Positions 19,078-28,645 of a DNA stretch of 64,000 nucleotides are shown here, piece after piece. Both the position numbers and the translations under genes were made by a program. The first letter of the stretch is position 1, and each line of letters opens with the position of its first letter. Below the pieces are notes generated by a model. It did not search any database, was not told the origin of the DNA, and saw nothing but the letters and a program-made list of their open reading frames with translations. The DNA comes from Methyloligella halotolerans (GTDB lineage: Bacteria > Pseudomonadota > Alphaproteobacteria > Rhizobiales > Methyloligellaceae): NCBI RefSeq assembly GCF_001708935.1, contig NZ_MASI01000003.1, forward strand, positions 161,501 through 225,500. Reading direction: 5' to 3'.

Positions 19078-22000
19078 CTATTTGGCGTCCGGCATGCCGA
19101 CTTCGAGCTCGGCCAAGCCAGTGTCCTCGGCGGCCTGCGCCTCGGCCATCTCTTCCAGGGCCCGGCGGTATTCCACCGGCATCACCTTGATGAATTTCGG
19201 CAGATACTCTCCCCAGTTCTCCAGGATCTGACGGGCGCGCTTGGAGCCTGTGTAGTGGAGATGGTTCTGGATGAGCTGGCGAAGGCGCTTCTCGTCGTCC
19301 TTCGTCATGTCCGTCAGGTCGACGAGGCCGTGGCTCTCCATGTCGTTGATCTGATGCTGATCCTGGGCGTTGAATTGCTCCTCCGCCGGGATCGGCTCGA
19401 GATCGACCATGGCCATGTTGCAGCGCTGCTCGAAATCGCCTGCCTCGTCCAGGACGTAGGCCACGCCGCCGGACATGCCCGCCGCGAAGTTGCGGCCCGT
19501 GCCGCCGAGCACGACGACGACGCCGCCGGTCATGTATTCGCAGCCGTGATCGCCGGTGCCTTCGACCACCGCCAGGGCGCCGGAATTGCGGACGCCGAAG
19601 CGTTCGCCGGCGACGCCGTGGAAGTAGCACTCGCCGGTGATGGCGCCATAGAGCACCGTGTTGCCGACGATGATGGACTCTTCGGGCACGATCTTCGCCT
19701 CTTCCGGCGGCCGGACGATGATGCGTCCGCCGGAGAGACCCTTGCCGACATAGTCGTTGCCTTCGCCGATCAGGTCGAGGGTCACGCCGTGGGCAAGCCA
19801 TGCGCCGAAGCTCTGGCCGGCAGAGCCGCGCAAGGTGATCCAGATGGTGTCCTCGGAGAGGCCCTTATGGCCGTAGCGGGTCGCGACCTCGCCTGAAAGC
19901 ATCGCGCCGGCGGTGCGGTCGATGTTCTTGATGGGCAGGTCGAGCTTGACCGGCTTGCGGTTCTCGAGCGCGTCCTTGGACAGCTCGATGAACTTGCGGT
20001 CCAGCACCTCTTCCAACTCGTGGTCCTGACGCTCGGTGTTCGAAAGGGACACCTCGGGGCCGACCTGGGGTTTGTGGAAGATGCGGCTGAAGTCGAGGCC
20101 GCGGGCCTTCCAATGGTCGATGGCCTCGCTCTTGTCGAGGATCTCGGAGCGTCCGATCAGCTCCTCGAGCTTGGTGAAGCCGAGGGCCGCCATGTATTCG
20201 CGCACTTCCTCGGCCATGAAGAAGAAGTAGTTGATGACGTGCTCGGGCGCGCCGGAGAACAGCTTGCGCAGGACCGGGTCCTGCGTGGCGATGCCGACCG
20301 GGCAGGTGTTCAGATGGCATTTGCGCATCATGATGCAGCCCACGGCGATGAGCGGGGCAGTCGCGAAGCCGAACTCGTCGGCGCCGAGCAGGGCGCCCAC
20401 CAGAACGTCGCGCCCGGTCCGCAGACCGCCGTCCACCTGGACCGCGATACGGCTGCGCAGACCGTTGAGCACGAGGGTCTGCTGGGTCTCGGCGAGGCCG
20501 ATCTCCCACGGGCTGCCGGCATGCTTGATCGACGTGAGCGGGGACGCACCCGTGCCACCCTCGAAGCCGGCGATGGTCACGTGGTCGGCCTTGGCCTTGG
20601 CGACGCCCGCAGCAACCGTGCCGACGCCGATCTCGGACACCAGCTTCACCGAGATATCGGCTTTCGGGTTGGTGTTCTTGAGATCGTAGATGAGCTGCTT
20701 CAGATCCTCGATCGAATAGATGTCGTGGTGGGGCGGCGGCGAGATGAGGCCGACGCCCGGGGTCGAGTGGCGCACCTTGGCAATGGTCGCATCCACCTTG
20801 TGGCCGGGCAGCTGGCCGCCTTCGCCGGGCTTCGCGCCTGTGCCACCTTGATCTGGATCATGTCCGCGTTGACCAGATACTCCGTGGTCACGCCAAAGCG
20901 GCCCGAAGCGACCTGCTTGATGGCGGAGCGCATGGAGTCGCCGTTCTCCATGGGCGTGAAGCGATCGGTCTCCTCGCCGCCTTCGCCCGTGTTGGACTTG
21001 CCGCCGATGCGGTTCATGGCGATGGCGAGGGTTGTATGGGCCTCACGGCTGATGGAGCCGTAGGACATGGCGCCCGTTGCGAAGCGCTTGACGATCTCCT
21101 CCGCCGGCTCGACGTCCTCGAGCGGCACCGGCTTGCGGCCGAGCTCCTCTGCGGAGCGGATGCGGAACAGTCCGCGCAGGGTAAGAAGGTGCTCGTTCTG
21201 CTTGTTCACCTGCTCGGCGAAGCTGCGATATTTCTCCGGCAGGTTGCCGCGCACGGCGTGTTGCAGGTCGGCCACGACTTCGGGCCGCCACATATGCTGC
21301 TCGCCGCGGATACGGAAGGCGTATTCGCCGCCGACCTCCAGGGCGTTCTTGAGCACCGGCGCATCGGAGAAGGCGAGGCGATGACGCTCGACGGTCTCGC
21401 GGGCGATCTCCTTCAGGCCGACGCCTTCCACCTGGGTGTGGGTGCCGGTGAAGTATTTCTTGATGAAGTCCGTGCGCAGGCCGACCGCGTCGAAGATCTG
21501 GGCGCCGCAATAGGACTGATAGGTGGAAATGCCCATCTTGGACATCACCTTGAGGATGCCCTTGTTGATGCCCTTCACGTAGCGCTTGATGGCTTCCTCG
21601 GCCGTCAGCTCCTCTTCGAGATCGTCGAGGATATCGACGATGGTGTCGAAGGCCAGATAGGGGTTGATCGCCTCCGCGCCGTAGCCGGCCAGCGTGCAGA
21701 ACTGGTTCACCTCATAGGCTTCGCCGGTCTCAACGACGAGGCCCACGGAGGTGCGCAAGCCGTTGCGGATTAGGTGATGATGCACGGCGCTCGTGGCCAG
21801 CAGCGAAGGAATCGGGATCCGGCTGGCGCTCGCCGCCCGGTCGGAGAGAATGATGATGTTCTCGCCCGCCTTCACGGCTTGCTCGGCCTTCTGGCATAGC
21901 GCGTCGATCGCTTCTTCCATCCCTTCGGCGCCCTTCTCGGCCGGATAGGTGATGTCGAGCGTGGCGGTGTGGAAATGGTTGTCCGGAACCTCGCCGATGC

Positions 22001-23831
22001 AGCGAATGCGCTCCAGGTTCTCGTTGGTGAGGATCGGCTGGCCCACCTCGAGACGCTTGTTCTTCGACGTGCCTTCCAGATCGAGCAGGTTCGGCCGCGG
22101 GCCGATGAAGCTCACCAGGGACATGACGAGCTCCTCGCGGATCGGATCGATCGGCGGGTTCGTCACCTGGGCGAAGTTCTGCTTGAAATAGGTGTGCAGC
22201 AGCTTGGGCCGGTCGGACAGGGCCGAAAGCGGCGTGTCGGTGCCCATGGAGCCGATCGCTTCCTGGCCGCCTTGGACCATGGGCGCGATGAGGAACTTGA
22301 TGGCTTCCTGGGTGAAGCCGAAGGTCTGCTGGCGGTCGAGCAAGCTGACATTGGTCTTCGGCCGGTGGTTTCCGCCATTCGGACCCGGAAGGTCGGAAAC
22401 GTGGATCTGGGTGCGGTCGAGCCATTCCTGATAAGGATGGCTGGAGGTCATCTCCTCCTTGATCTCCTTGTCGGAGACGATGCGGCCCTTCTCCAGATCG
22501 ATGAGCAGCATCTTGCCGGGCTGGAGACGCCACTTCTGGACGATGTTCTCTTCCGGAACGGGCAGGACGCCGGTCTCCGACGCCATGACCACGAGGCCGT
22601 CGTCGGTGACCAGATAGCGGGCGGGGCGCAGGCCATTGCGGTCGAGGGTGGCGCCGATCTGGCGGCCATCGGTGAAGGCGACCGCGGCGGGACCGTCCCA
22701 CGGCTCCATCATGCAGGCATGGTATTCGTAGAAGGCGCGGGTTTTCTGATCCATGAGCGGGTTGCCGGCCCAGGCTTCCGGGATCAGCATCATGGCCGCA
22801 TGGGTCAGGCTGTAGCCGCCCTGGACCAGGAACTCCAACGCGTTGTCGAAACAGGCGGTATCGGACTGGCCGTCATAGGAAATCGGCCAAAGCTTCTGGA
22901 TGTCCTCGCCGAACAGGGGAGAGGAAACGGAAGCCTGGCGCGCCGCCATCCAGTTGACGTTGCCGCGGAGCGTGTTGATCTCGCCGTTATGGGCGACCAT
23001 CCGGTAGGGATGAGACAGCTTCCAGGACGGGAAGGTGTTGGTCGAGAAGCGCTGATGCACCAGCGCGAGCGCCGAGGCCATCTTCGGATGATGCAGGTCG
23101 GCGTAGTAGGCGCCGAGCTGATAAGCCAGGAACATGCCCTTGTAGACGACCGTCCGGGACGACATGGAGACGGTGTAGAAGCCGATGTCGTGACCGCCGG
23201 TCTCGCCGTTGATGGTGTTGGCGATGATCTTGCGGACCAGATAGATCTTCCGCTCGAAGGCGTCATCGTCCAAGGGCTCGGCGCCCTTCCCGATGAAGAC
23301 CTGGCGGTGGAACGGCTCCGTCTCGATGACGATGGGCGGCAGGCAGTCGTTGTCGGTCGGCACGTCGCGCCAGCCGAGCAGGGTCAGGCCTTCCGACTCG
23401 ACGGCCCGCTCGACCACGGATTCACAATAGATGCGCTGGGCCTTGTTGGCCGGCATGAAGAGCTGGCCGACGGCGTATTCGCCCTGGGCCGGCAGCTCGA
23501 AATCGCAGACCTCGACGAAGAACTCATGGGGAATCTGGAGCAGCATGCCGGCGCCGTCGCCGAAGCGCGGATCGGCGCCCGCCGCACCGCGATGGGTCAG
23601 GTTCACGAGGAGCTGCAGACCGGATTCGATCGTCTTGTGGGTGGGCTTGCCTTTCAGGTCGGCGATGAAGCCCACGCCGCAGGCGTCATGCTCGAGAGCG
23701 GGATTATAGAGTCCCTGCGCACGGGGCATGCCGAGAGGCGCACCGATAGATGCCAACGCGCTTCCGGAGTGAAGCGCACTTAGAGACTTGGACGCGCCGA
23801 TAGAACGCATACGCGAATTCTCGAATTTCAT
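19078..23831 (-). CDS. gltB: Glutamate synthase large subunit, one frameshift
   Basis: Catalyses ammonia release from glutamine and reductive transfer to 2-oxoglutarate. About 1584 residues after correction. Domains in order: class II glutamine amidotransferase with the catalytic Cys in [14 protein letters not shown], central domain, FMN-binding synthase domain with the cluster cysteines of [11 protein letters not shown], and the GXGXG beta-helix ([18 protein letters not shown]). The frame breaks at about 20835: restoring one base (CAG-GGC-GCG) rejoins DMIQIKVAQ to [14 protein letters not shown]. The exact start is uncertain; ATGs at 23831, 23810 and 23729 are in frame, and none has a good ribosome site. 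Operon with gltD. Confidence 0.9.
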
Positions 23832-24380
23832 AGCCACATCGAAGTTTGGCCCGCGCCTCGGCTCCGCGTCATCTCGCGGATTTCGAAAATGCCTGCGGGG
23901 CATTGAAGTTACGTGTGTCGCTCAGCCAATAAGTCAACGCCGAGGCTGCGCATCGCGCAACAGACCCGGCCCATGCCTCAGGCGATCCCCCTTGTCGACC
24001 CGGCCTCCGGACGGAAGCACGCTGAAAGATTTCAGTTTGCGATCGCGGCTGCCGGACCCGGCCGGTGCAGACTGTCCGGCGCGGTTCCACAAAGGTCAGC
24101 AAGCCTGTCCTATTCCGCCTCAAAATGACAGAATTCCCCTCGGCAGACAAGCCGATTTCGGGCCGGAGACCAGAGAAGGGGCTTCTTGGCCGCGTCAATA
24201 CCTCCAAAGGTTGAGGAGGGTTTCGCGCGGATCGCACAAAATCGTGCGTGGGCAGAGCAATAAATAATAATCTCAAATTGAGACTAGCGCAGATTGTGTA
24301 TTTTATTCAGATGTTTGCTGTGGTCTCTTGCGAGTAAATCTCGCCGAGAAAACTGGCTTGCATTAACACTCGCGTAAAGT
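23832..24380. other. Gene-free stretch upstream of gltB
   Basis: No credible coding sequence on either strand. It should contain the gltBD promoter on the minus strand, but I could not pick a convincing -35/-10 pair. Bases 24255-24330 are markedly AT-rich compared with the surroundings, as expected of a control region. On the plus strand it may hold the promoter of the candidate RNA that ends at 24509. Confidence 0.5.
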
Positions 24381-24509
24381 GTCTCCCCCTACAGTGTTCG
24401 AACTGCCAGGGACAAAAGTCCAGCGTGTCTTCCGGCGGTTCCTACAGCAGGTTTTCTCCCATAGCACCTGCAACAAGGAAGGGCGCCTCCAAGCGGTGGC
24501 GCCCTTTTT
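24381..24509 (+). ncRNA. Candidate small RNA ending at a strong intrinsic terminator
   Basis: The plus-strand terminator at 24479-24509 has no plus-strand gene before it, because the gene on that side is gltB on the minus strand. The preceding 100 bases fold into small hairpins: GGAC-AAAA-GTCC (24410-24421) and GCAGGT/ACCTGC (24447-24452, 24466-24471), whose 13-nt loop displays CTCCC (24456-24460). Alphaproteobacterial AbcR-type riboregulators expose similar anti-Shine-Dalgarno loops. The 5' end is a guess and no clear promoter was found, so this is a candidate only. Confidence 0.45.
24479..24509 (+). terminator. Rho-independent terminator
   Basis: AAGGGCGCC (24479-24487) pairs perfectly with GGCGCCCTT (24498-24506), with a 10-nt loop and a run of T to 24509. 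Oriented for plus-strand transcripts. On the minus strand, where hsp20 ends 47 bases away, the hairpin lacks a T-tract. Confidence 0.8.
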
Positions 24510-24555
24510 GTTGCTTAAGACGCCCGCCAGGACGTCGGGACAGCAACAGTGGCGA

Positions 24556-25017
24556 CTAGGCCGCCTTGCTGTCGATCACCTTGGGTGTTTCGTTCTTGGT
24601 GGTGATCTCGATGGTGCGCGGCTTCATGGCTTCGGGAATCTCGCGTTTCAGATCGATATGAAGCAGGCCGTTCTCGAGCTTGGCGCCCGTCACCTCGACA
24701 TGGTCGGCAAGCTGGAAGCGCCGCTCGAAGCTGCGGGCCGCGATGCCGCGATGCAGGAAGGTGGTGTCGTTCGTATCCTCCTGCTTCTCGCCACGCACGC
24801 TCAGGGCGTGCTCTTTCACCTCGATATTGAGATCCTGCTCGCTGAAGCCGGCGACCGCCATGGAGATGCGGTACTGGTTCTCGGCGACCCGCTCGATATT
24901 GTAGGGCGGGTAGCTCGGGGCGTCGTTCTCGAACGAGCCCAGATGGTCGAGCAGCGTGCCGAGACGGTCGAAGCCGATGGTCGAGCGATAAAGGGGGGTC
25001 AAATCGAATTGTCTCAT
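24556..25017 (-). CDS. Small heat-shock protein, Hsp20/IbpA family
   Basis: An ATP-independent holdase chaperone that forms oligomers and binds unfolding proteins. The 153-residue product has the alpha-crystallin domain (about 35-130: YRISMAVAGFSEQDLNIEVKEH, then YLHRGIAARSFERRF-like edge strands; here FLHRGIAARSFERRFQLAD) and the C-terminal IEI anchor of the I-x-I type. It resembles the class A Hsp20 proteins of rhizobia. The start ATG follows TAGGAGGATGTGAC. The leader contains a ROSE-like thermometer and an RpoH-like promoter, so heat control at both levels is likely. Confidence 0.92.
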   Translation of the reverse strand: MRQFDLTPLYRSTIGFDRLGTLLDHLGSFENDAPSYPPYNIERVAENQYRISMAVAGFSEQDLNIEVKEHALSVRGEKQEDTNDTTFLHRGIAARSFERRFQLADHVEVTGAKLENGLLHIDLKREIPEAMKPRTIEITTKNETPKVIDSKAA

Positions 25018-25133
25018 GTCACATCCTCCTAAAGAAGCGATATGCTGATGTCCGCTCGATCAGGCGAATCTCCATGAGCCGCTCTGATGGGAGCCGGACG
25101 GGTTGGAAGCGCAACCCTTCAGAGGCGTTGCGC
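25018..25133 (-). promoter_or_regulatory. ROSE-like RNA thermometer in the hsp20 leader
   Basis: Read on the minus strand, the hairpin next to the start codon (25021-25051) has outer arms ACATC/GATGT and an inner stem in which TCGCT faces the Shine-Dalgarno AGGA with the central G left over. That is the U-Y-G-C-U hallmark of ROSE elements. Further upstream a perfect 7-bp stem GCGCAAC/GTTGCGC (25127-25133 with 25109-25115) starts at about the transcript end. A leader of roughly 115 nt with stable 5' hairpins and a labile 3' hairpin fits the family. Melting would free the ribosome site on heating. Confidence 0.75.
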
Positions 25134-25140
25134 GATAAGG

Positions 25141-25169
25141 ATATGGGAAGGCATCTTCGGCCGGTCAAG
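25141..25169 (-). promoter_or_regulatory. RpoH (sigma-32)-like promoter of hsp20
   Basis: On the minus strand CTTGAC (25169-25164), a 17-nt spacer and CCATAT (25146-25141). This matches the alphaproteobacterial heat-shock promoter pattern (CTTG ... CCATAT). Transcription would begin near 25134, at the first hairpin of the leader. Confidence 0.65.
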
Positions 25170-25251
25170 ATTTCTAATCGGCTGAAATCGCTGGCGAATT
25201 GAATTTTTTTGGAGGCCAGAGCCCAAGCTGCGGCGTGCTGATCCGGACCCG

Positions 25252-26225
25252 ATGATGGAGCTTGTTTCTATCCCACAGAATCCCGCCCCTCTGGGCGCAA
25301 CCGTCGATGCGCTGGAGATTCCACGCCGTTTCCGAAAGCCGATCCGTGTGCGTTACGCCCATTGGCCGTCAGGCCTCAAGGAGCGGCACGGCACGGTCTG
25401 CATCTTTCCGGGGCGGAGCGAATATATCGAGAAATATTTCGAGGTCGTCGGCGATCTGCGCCGCCGCGGCTTCTACGTCGTGGCGATCGACTGGCGGGGG
25501 CAGGGGGGCTCGACGCGTCTCGCGCGCAATCCTCTCAAGGGGCATGTGCGGAGCTTCGACGACTATCAGACGGATGTCTCGCGCCTGATGAGCGAGGTGG
25601 TCCTGCCGGACTGCCCGCCGCCCTACTACGTTCTCGCCCATTCCATGGGCGGCGCGATCGCACTGAAGGCGGCCACCATGCGGGGCAGCTGGTTCGAACG
25701 CATGGTGCTCTCGGCGCCCATGATCCGTGTCCGGGGCCTGCCCGTATCGGATGCCTTTACGGCCAATGCCACCGCACTGGTTTCGGCGGTCGGTCTTGGC
25801 CGACTGGCCGTGCCGGGCGGCATGAGGGTCTATCGCCAAACCCAGATCTTCGACGGCAACATCCTGACGAGCGACGCGGAGCGCTTCGCGCGCAATCTTT
25901 CGGTTCTCAGGCTGCGCCGGAGCTCGCCGTGGGGGCGCCGACCTTCGGCTGGGTGCGCGCCGCGATGAGCGCAATGGATGAGATCAACGACCAGGCGTTT
26001 GCGCGCCGGCTGCGGGTGCCCGTGGTCATGCTTGCCGCCGGGAACGATCGCATCGTCTCCAACGACGCGATCGAGACATTCGCCGACCGGTTCAGGCTTG
26101 GCTCGCAGATCGTGCTCAGGGGCTCCGAGCACGAGATCCTCCAGGAACGCGATCCGATCCGCGAAGAATTCTGGGCGGCATTCGATGCTTTCGTGCCCGG
26201 CGCCAAGCTGAAGCGGAGCGCGTAA
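25252..26225 (+). CDS. Alpha/beta hydrolase, monoglyceride lipase/lysophospholipase-like, one frameshift
   Basis: The first frame (to 25968) carries the hydrolase core: CIFPGRSEYIEKYFEV, DWRGQGGS, and the nucleophile elbow AHSMGG. The second frame (to 26225) carries the rest: VPVVMLAAGNDRIV with the catalytic Asp and GSEHEIL with the catalytic His. Restoring one G at about 25909 (CTC-GAG-GCT) joins them into about 324 residues, with the triad complete. The family acts on lysophospholipids or monoacylglycerols. The gene converges on hisN 6 bases away. A sequencing deletion is likelier than a pseudogene. Confidence 0.8.
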
Positions 26226-26231
26226 GCCCGG

Positions 26232-27065
26232 CTAGGGATTGAGGTATCTCAGCGCTTTTTCGTGCAGCGCCGGATCGCCCGCGGCGATGATCCGCCCGCC
26301 TTGGGCGGGGTCGCCGCCTTCCCATGTGGTGACCACGCCGCCGGCAGCTTCCACGATCGGGATCAGCGGCAGGATGTCGTAGATGTTCAAGCTTGCCTCG
26401 ACCACGAGATCGACCTCGCCCATGGCGAGCAGGCAGTAGTTGTAGCAGTCCCCGCCATAGCGCTTCAGGCGCACATTGGCTCCCAGCTCGTCGAAGCGCG
26501 CCAGCTCCCACTCTTCGAACATGTAGGGCCCTGTGGCGCCGAGAAGGGCGTCGGCGAGGTCTGCGCAGGCGCGTGTACGCATGAGCTTTTCGGTTTCGCC
26601 GCGGCGATAGATGGCCTTGCCGTCCGCGGCCCAGAAGCGCTCGCCGAGAAAGGGCTGCTCCATCATGCCGACATAAGGAGCGCCATCCTTCGCCAGCCCG
26701 ATGAGGACCCCCCAAAGCGGCTGGCCCATGATGAAGGCGCGGGTGCCGTCGATGGGATCGAGCACCCAGCAATATTCGGCGTCTTCGTTCTCGCTGCCGA
26801 ATTCTTCGCCGATGATGCCGTGATCAGGGAAGCGCTCGTTGATGAGCGCGCGCATGACGCGCTCGGCTTCCTTGTCCGCCTCGGTGACGGGATCGAAGTC
26901 GCTGCCGCCCTTATGCGCAATTCCGACGCCTGCACGGAAACGCGGCAATATGACCGAGCTTGCCCGGTTCGCAAGGGCGTGGGCTTGCGCTAAAAGGGCG
27001 TCGAAATCGGGTTTGGTCGAGGTGATGACGAGGTCTCCTTGATGCGGTTTTCCCCAAGAAATCAA
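26232..27065 (-). CDS. hisN: Inositol-monophosphatase-family phosphatase, probably histidinol-phosphatase
   Basis: Mg2+-dependent phosphatase of the IMPase superfamily. Visible motifs: DPVTEADKEAE, GEEFG (metal ligands), WVLDPIDGTRAFIMG and the C-terminal WEGGDPAQGGRIIAAGDPALH. Relatives of this type in Hyphomicrobiales are assigned as HisN, acting on histidinol phosphate. The start is unclear: a good AAGGAG site (27035-27040, minus strand) is followed by no ATG, GTG or TTG at the right distance, only ATC at 27026. I list the nearest standard in-frame codon, TTG at 27065; the protein body starts near KPDFDALLAQA. Confidence 0.75.
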   Translation of the reverse strand: MISWGKPHQGDLVITSTKPDFDALLAQAHALANRASSVILPRFRAGVGIAHKGGSDFDPVTEADKEAERVMRALINERFPDHGIIGEEFGSENEDAEYCWVLDPIDGTRAFIMGQPLWGVLIGLAKDGAPYVGMMEQPFLGERFWAADGKAIYRRGETEKLMRTRACADLADALLGATGPYMFEEWELARFDELGANVRLKRYGGDCYNYCLLAMGEVDLVVEASLNIYDILPLIPIVEAAGGVVTTWEGGDPAQGGRIIAAGDPALHEKALRYLNP

Positions 27066-27179
27066 CGGGGTCGTTGACCTGGACGTTTGCCGGGATGGCG
27101 GAAATCCAACAAATCCGGTCGCAACGTATGGCGCATTTGCATCACTGTTCTGCAAAAGCCACCTGCGACGTCTGCAACC

Positions 27180-27208
27180 TTGCACTTTGTGCGTCGCAAT
27201 GACATATT
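27180..27208 (+). promoter_or_regulatory. Sigma-70-like promoter of the candidate small RNA
   Basis: TTGCAC (27180-27185), 17-nt spacer, CATATT (27203-27208). It points at the terminator at 27272-27306, which no coding sequence explains. Confidence 0.5.
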
Positions 27209-27214
27209 GTTGCA

Positions 27215-27306
27215 ACGCGGCATAACGCTTGTTGTGTCGCTGCCCTCCTTGGGCGTTTCCTCCCTAGACTTGGGCCGTTCGGATCTATTTCGAACGGCCC
27301 TTTTTT
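27215..27306 (+). ncRNA. Candidate trans-acting small RNA with anti-Shine-Dalgarno motifs
   Basis: About 92 nt between the promoter at 27180-27208 and a strong terminator, in the intergenic space between hisN and the amidohydrolase gene, both of which are on the minus strand. It contains the hairpin GCCC-TCCTT-GGGC (27242-27254) whose loop is complementary to ribosome-binding sites, then unpaired CCTCCC (27259-27264), then the terminator. Pyrimidine-rich anti-SD loops of this kind mark rhizobial riboregulators such as the alpha-r14 and AbcR groups. Assignment to one of these families is not established. Confidence 0.6.
27272..27306 (+). terminator. Rho-independent terminator of the candidate small RNA
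   Basis: GGGCCGTTCG (27272-27281) pairs perfectly with CGAACGGCCC (27291-27300) across a 9-nt loop, followed by six T (27301-27306). Plus-strand orientation. Confidence 0.85.
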
Positions 27307-27347
27307 ATGTCTGCAGTCTTGAGGGAGCGAACGGCACGGCTTTGCCG

Positions 27348-28271
27348 CTACTCGGCGGCCGCCTTGGGAACCTCGCGAGGGGCCCGGAACGGCGCCTCGC
27401 ACTCGGCCTGGAATTCCATGACGGCTTCCACGACCTGCTTGAGGTCGGACCGCAAACGGTCGAAGCCCGGCCGCTTTCTGAAACTCAGCTCATCCATATA
27501 GAGCGCGCGGTTGATTTCGATCTGCAGCACGTGGCGCCCCTCATCCGGGGAGCCGTAATGTTCGGTGATGTAGCCGCCGGCATAGGGCTTGTTGAGGCTG
27601 ACTGCATAGCCCAGAGCGCGTAGCTCCTGGGCGGCGAGCTGCATGAGCGCGGGATGGCAGGAGGTACCGTAGCGATCGCCCAGGACGAAGTCTGGCCTGC
27701 CGCCGTCGTTGTCGGCCATGGGCGTCGAAGGCATGGAGTGGCAATCGATGAGGACCGCGGTGCCGAAGCGCGTCTTGGCTTCCAGCAGCAGGCTGTTCAG
27801 GGTCTCGTGGTAAGGCGTGTAGATGCGGTTGATGCGCTCCATGGCCGCGGCGATCGACAACGGCTCGCGATAGATCTCTTCCGATTCCGACACGATGCGC
27901 GCGATGGTGCCCAGCCCGCCGACCACCCGGACCGATTGGGTGTTGGCGTATTCGGGCAGGCGATCTCCGAAGAGCACGGGATCGAGCTCGTAAGGCTCCC
28001 GGTTCACGTCGAGATAGGCACGGGGGAAATGGGCGATGAGCATCGGCGCGCCGAGCTCCGCGACGAAATCGAACAGCTCGTCGACATAGCAGTCCTCGGA
28101 GCGGCGCAGGGTCACGGGATCCAGCTTCGAGGCGGCGAGAAAGCTCTTCGGGTAGCGGCGGCCGCTGTGAGGCGAATTGAATATGAAGGGGAGCTCGATA
28201 TTGGCGGGCTGGATCACCTCGAACGCAGGTGACAGCTCCGACCTGATCGTCTCAGCCTCATCGGGGCACAT
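27348..28271 (-). CDS. N-formylglutamate amidohydrolase
   Basis: Hydrolyses N-formyl-L-glutamate to formate and glutamate, the last step of one histidine degradation route; paralogues act on other N-acyl substrates. The 307-residue product shows FIFNSPHSGRRYPKSFL, the RSEDCYVDELF segment, AYLDVNREPYELDP, IDCHSMPS (metal-binding) and the GGYITEHYG stretch of the FGase family. It is divergent from cpdR across 374 bases. No other hut genes are nearby, so the physiological substrate is uncertain. A second, diverged member is encoded at 39142. Confidence 0.87.
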   Translation of the reverse strand: MCPDEAETIRSELSPAFEVIQPANIELPFIFNSPHSGRRYPKSFLAASKLDPVTLRRSEDCYVDELFDFVAELGAPMLIAHFPRAYLDVNREPYELDPVLFGDRLPEYANTQSVRVVGGLGTIARIVSESEEIYREPLSIAAAMERINRIYTPYHETLNSLLLEAKTRFGTAVLIDCHSMPSTPMADNDGGRPDFVLGDRYGTSCHPALMQLAAQELRALGYAVSLNKPYAGGYITEHYGSPDEGRHVLQIEINRALYMDELSFRKRPGFDRLRSDLKQVVEAVMEFQAECEAPFRAPREVPKAAAE

Positions 28272-28645
28272 TCTAATTCCTCAACTGTCATCCGTCCGCG
28301 CCGTCTCGATGGAAACGCGAACGGCAGGAGTGAGGCAAACTCTGCCAACCGGGACAAGTTCTGTCTAGGCGTCTTATAGCTTGTGCGACACCGAAATTGC
28401 GGCGATGATTTAAGCGATCGGGGGCGGCCGTGCGCAAGGCGTCCGGCTGCCGGCTTAGGGAGATTGCCTCGCCTTCGCGAATTCTTTCCGCCGGTGCCAT
28501 GCGGGCCACGGCAAGGGCTCATTTACCGGTTTCGTGTAGAGCCTTCGAATCTGCGGCCGGGGCGGTGATTCAGTGAAGCGCTGAGCAGTCGCGTCTTGCT
28601 TGAGTAGCCGTATTTTTCTTCGGCGATGTGTTTAGGGGGAAGTCG
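28272..28645. other. Divergent control region between the amidohydrolase gene and cpdR
   Basis: 374 bases without a credible gene. It must carry both promoters. I searched for TTAA-N7-TTAA CtrA-type sites and did not find one, nor a clear -35/-10 pair for either gene. Confidence 0.5.

Noticed and set aside
21969..23783. Plus-strand open frame of 604 codons inside gltB
   Set aside because: Entirely opposite the glutamate synthase gene, with no recognisable domain and biased antisense composition.
24358..24380. TTGCAT ... TAAAGT as a promoter for the 24.4 kb candidate RNA
   Set aside because: The spacing is only 11 bases, too short for a sigma-70 promoter.
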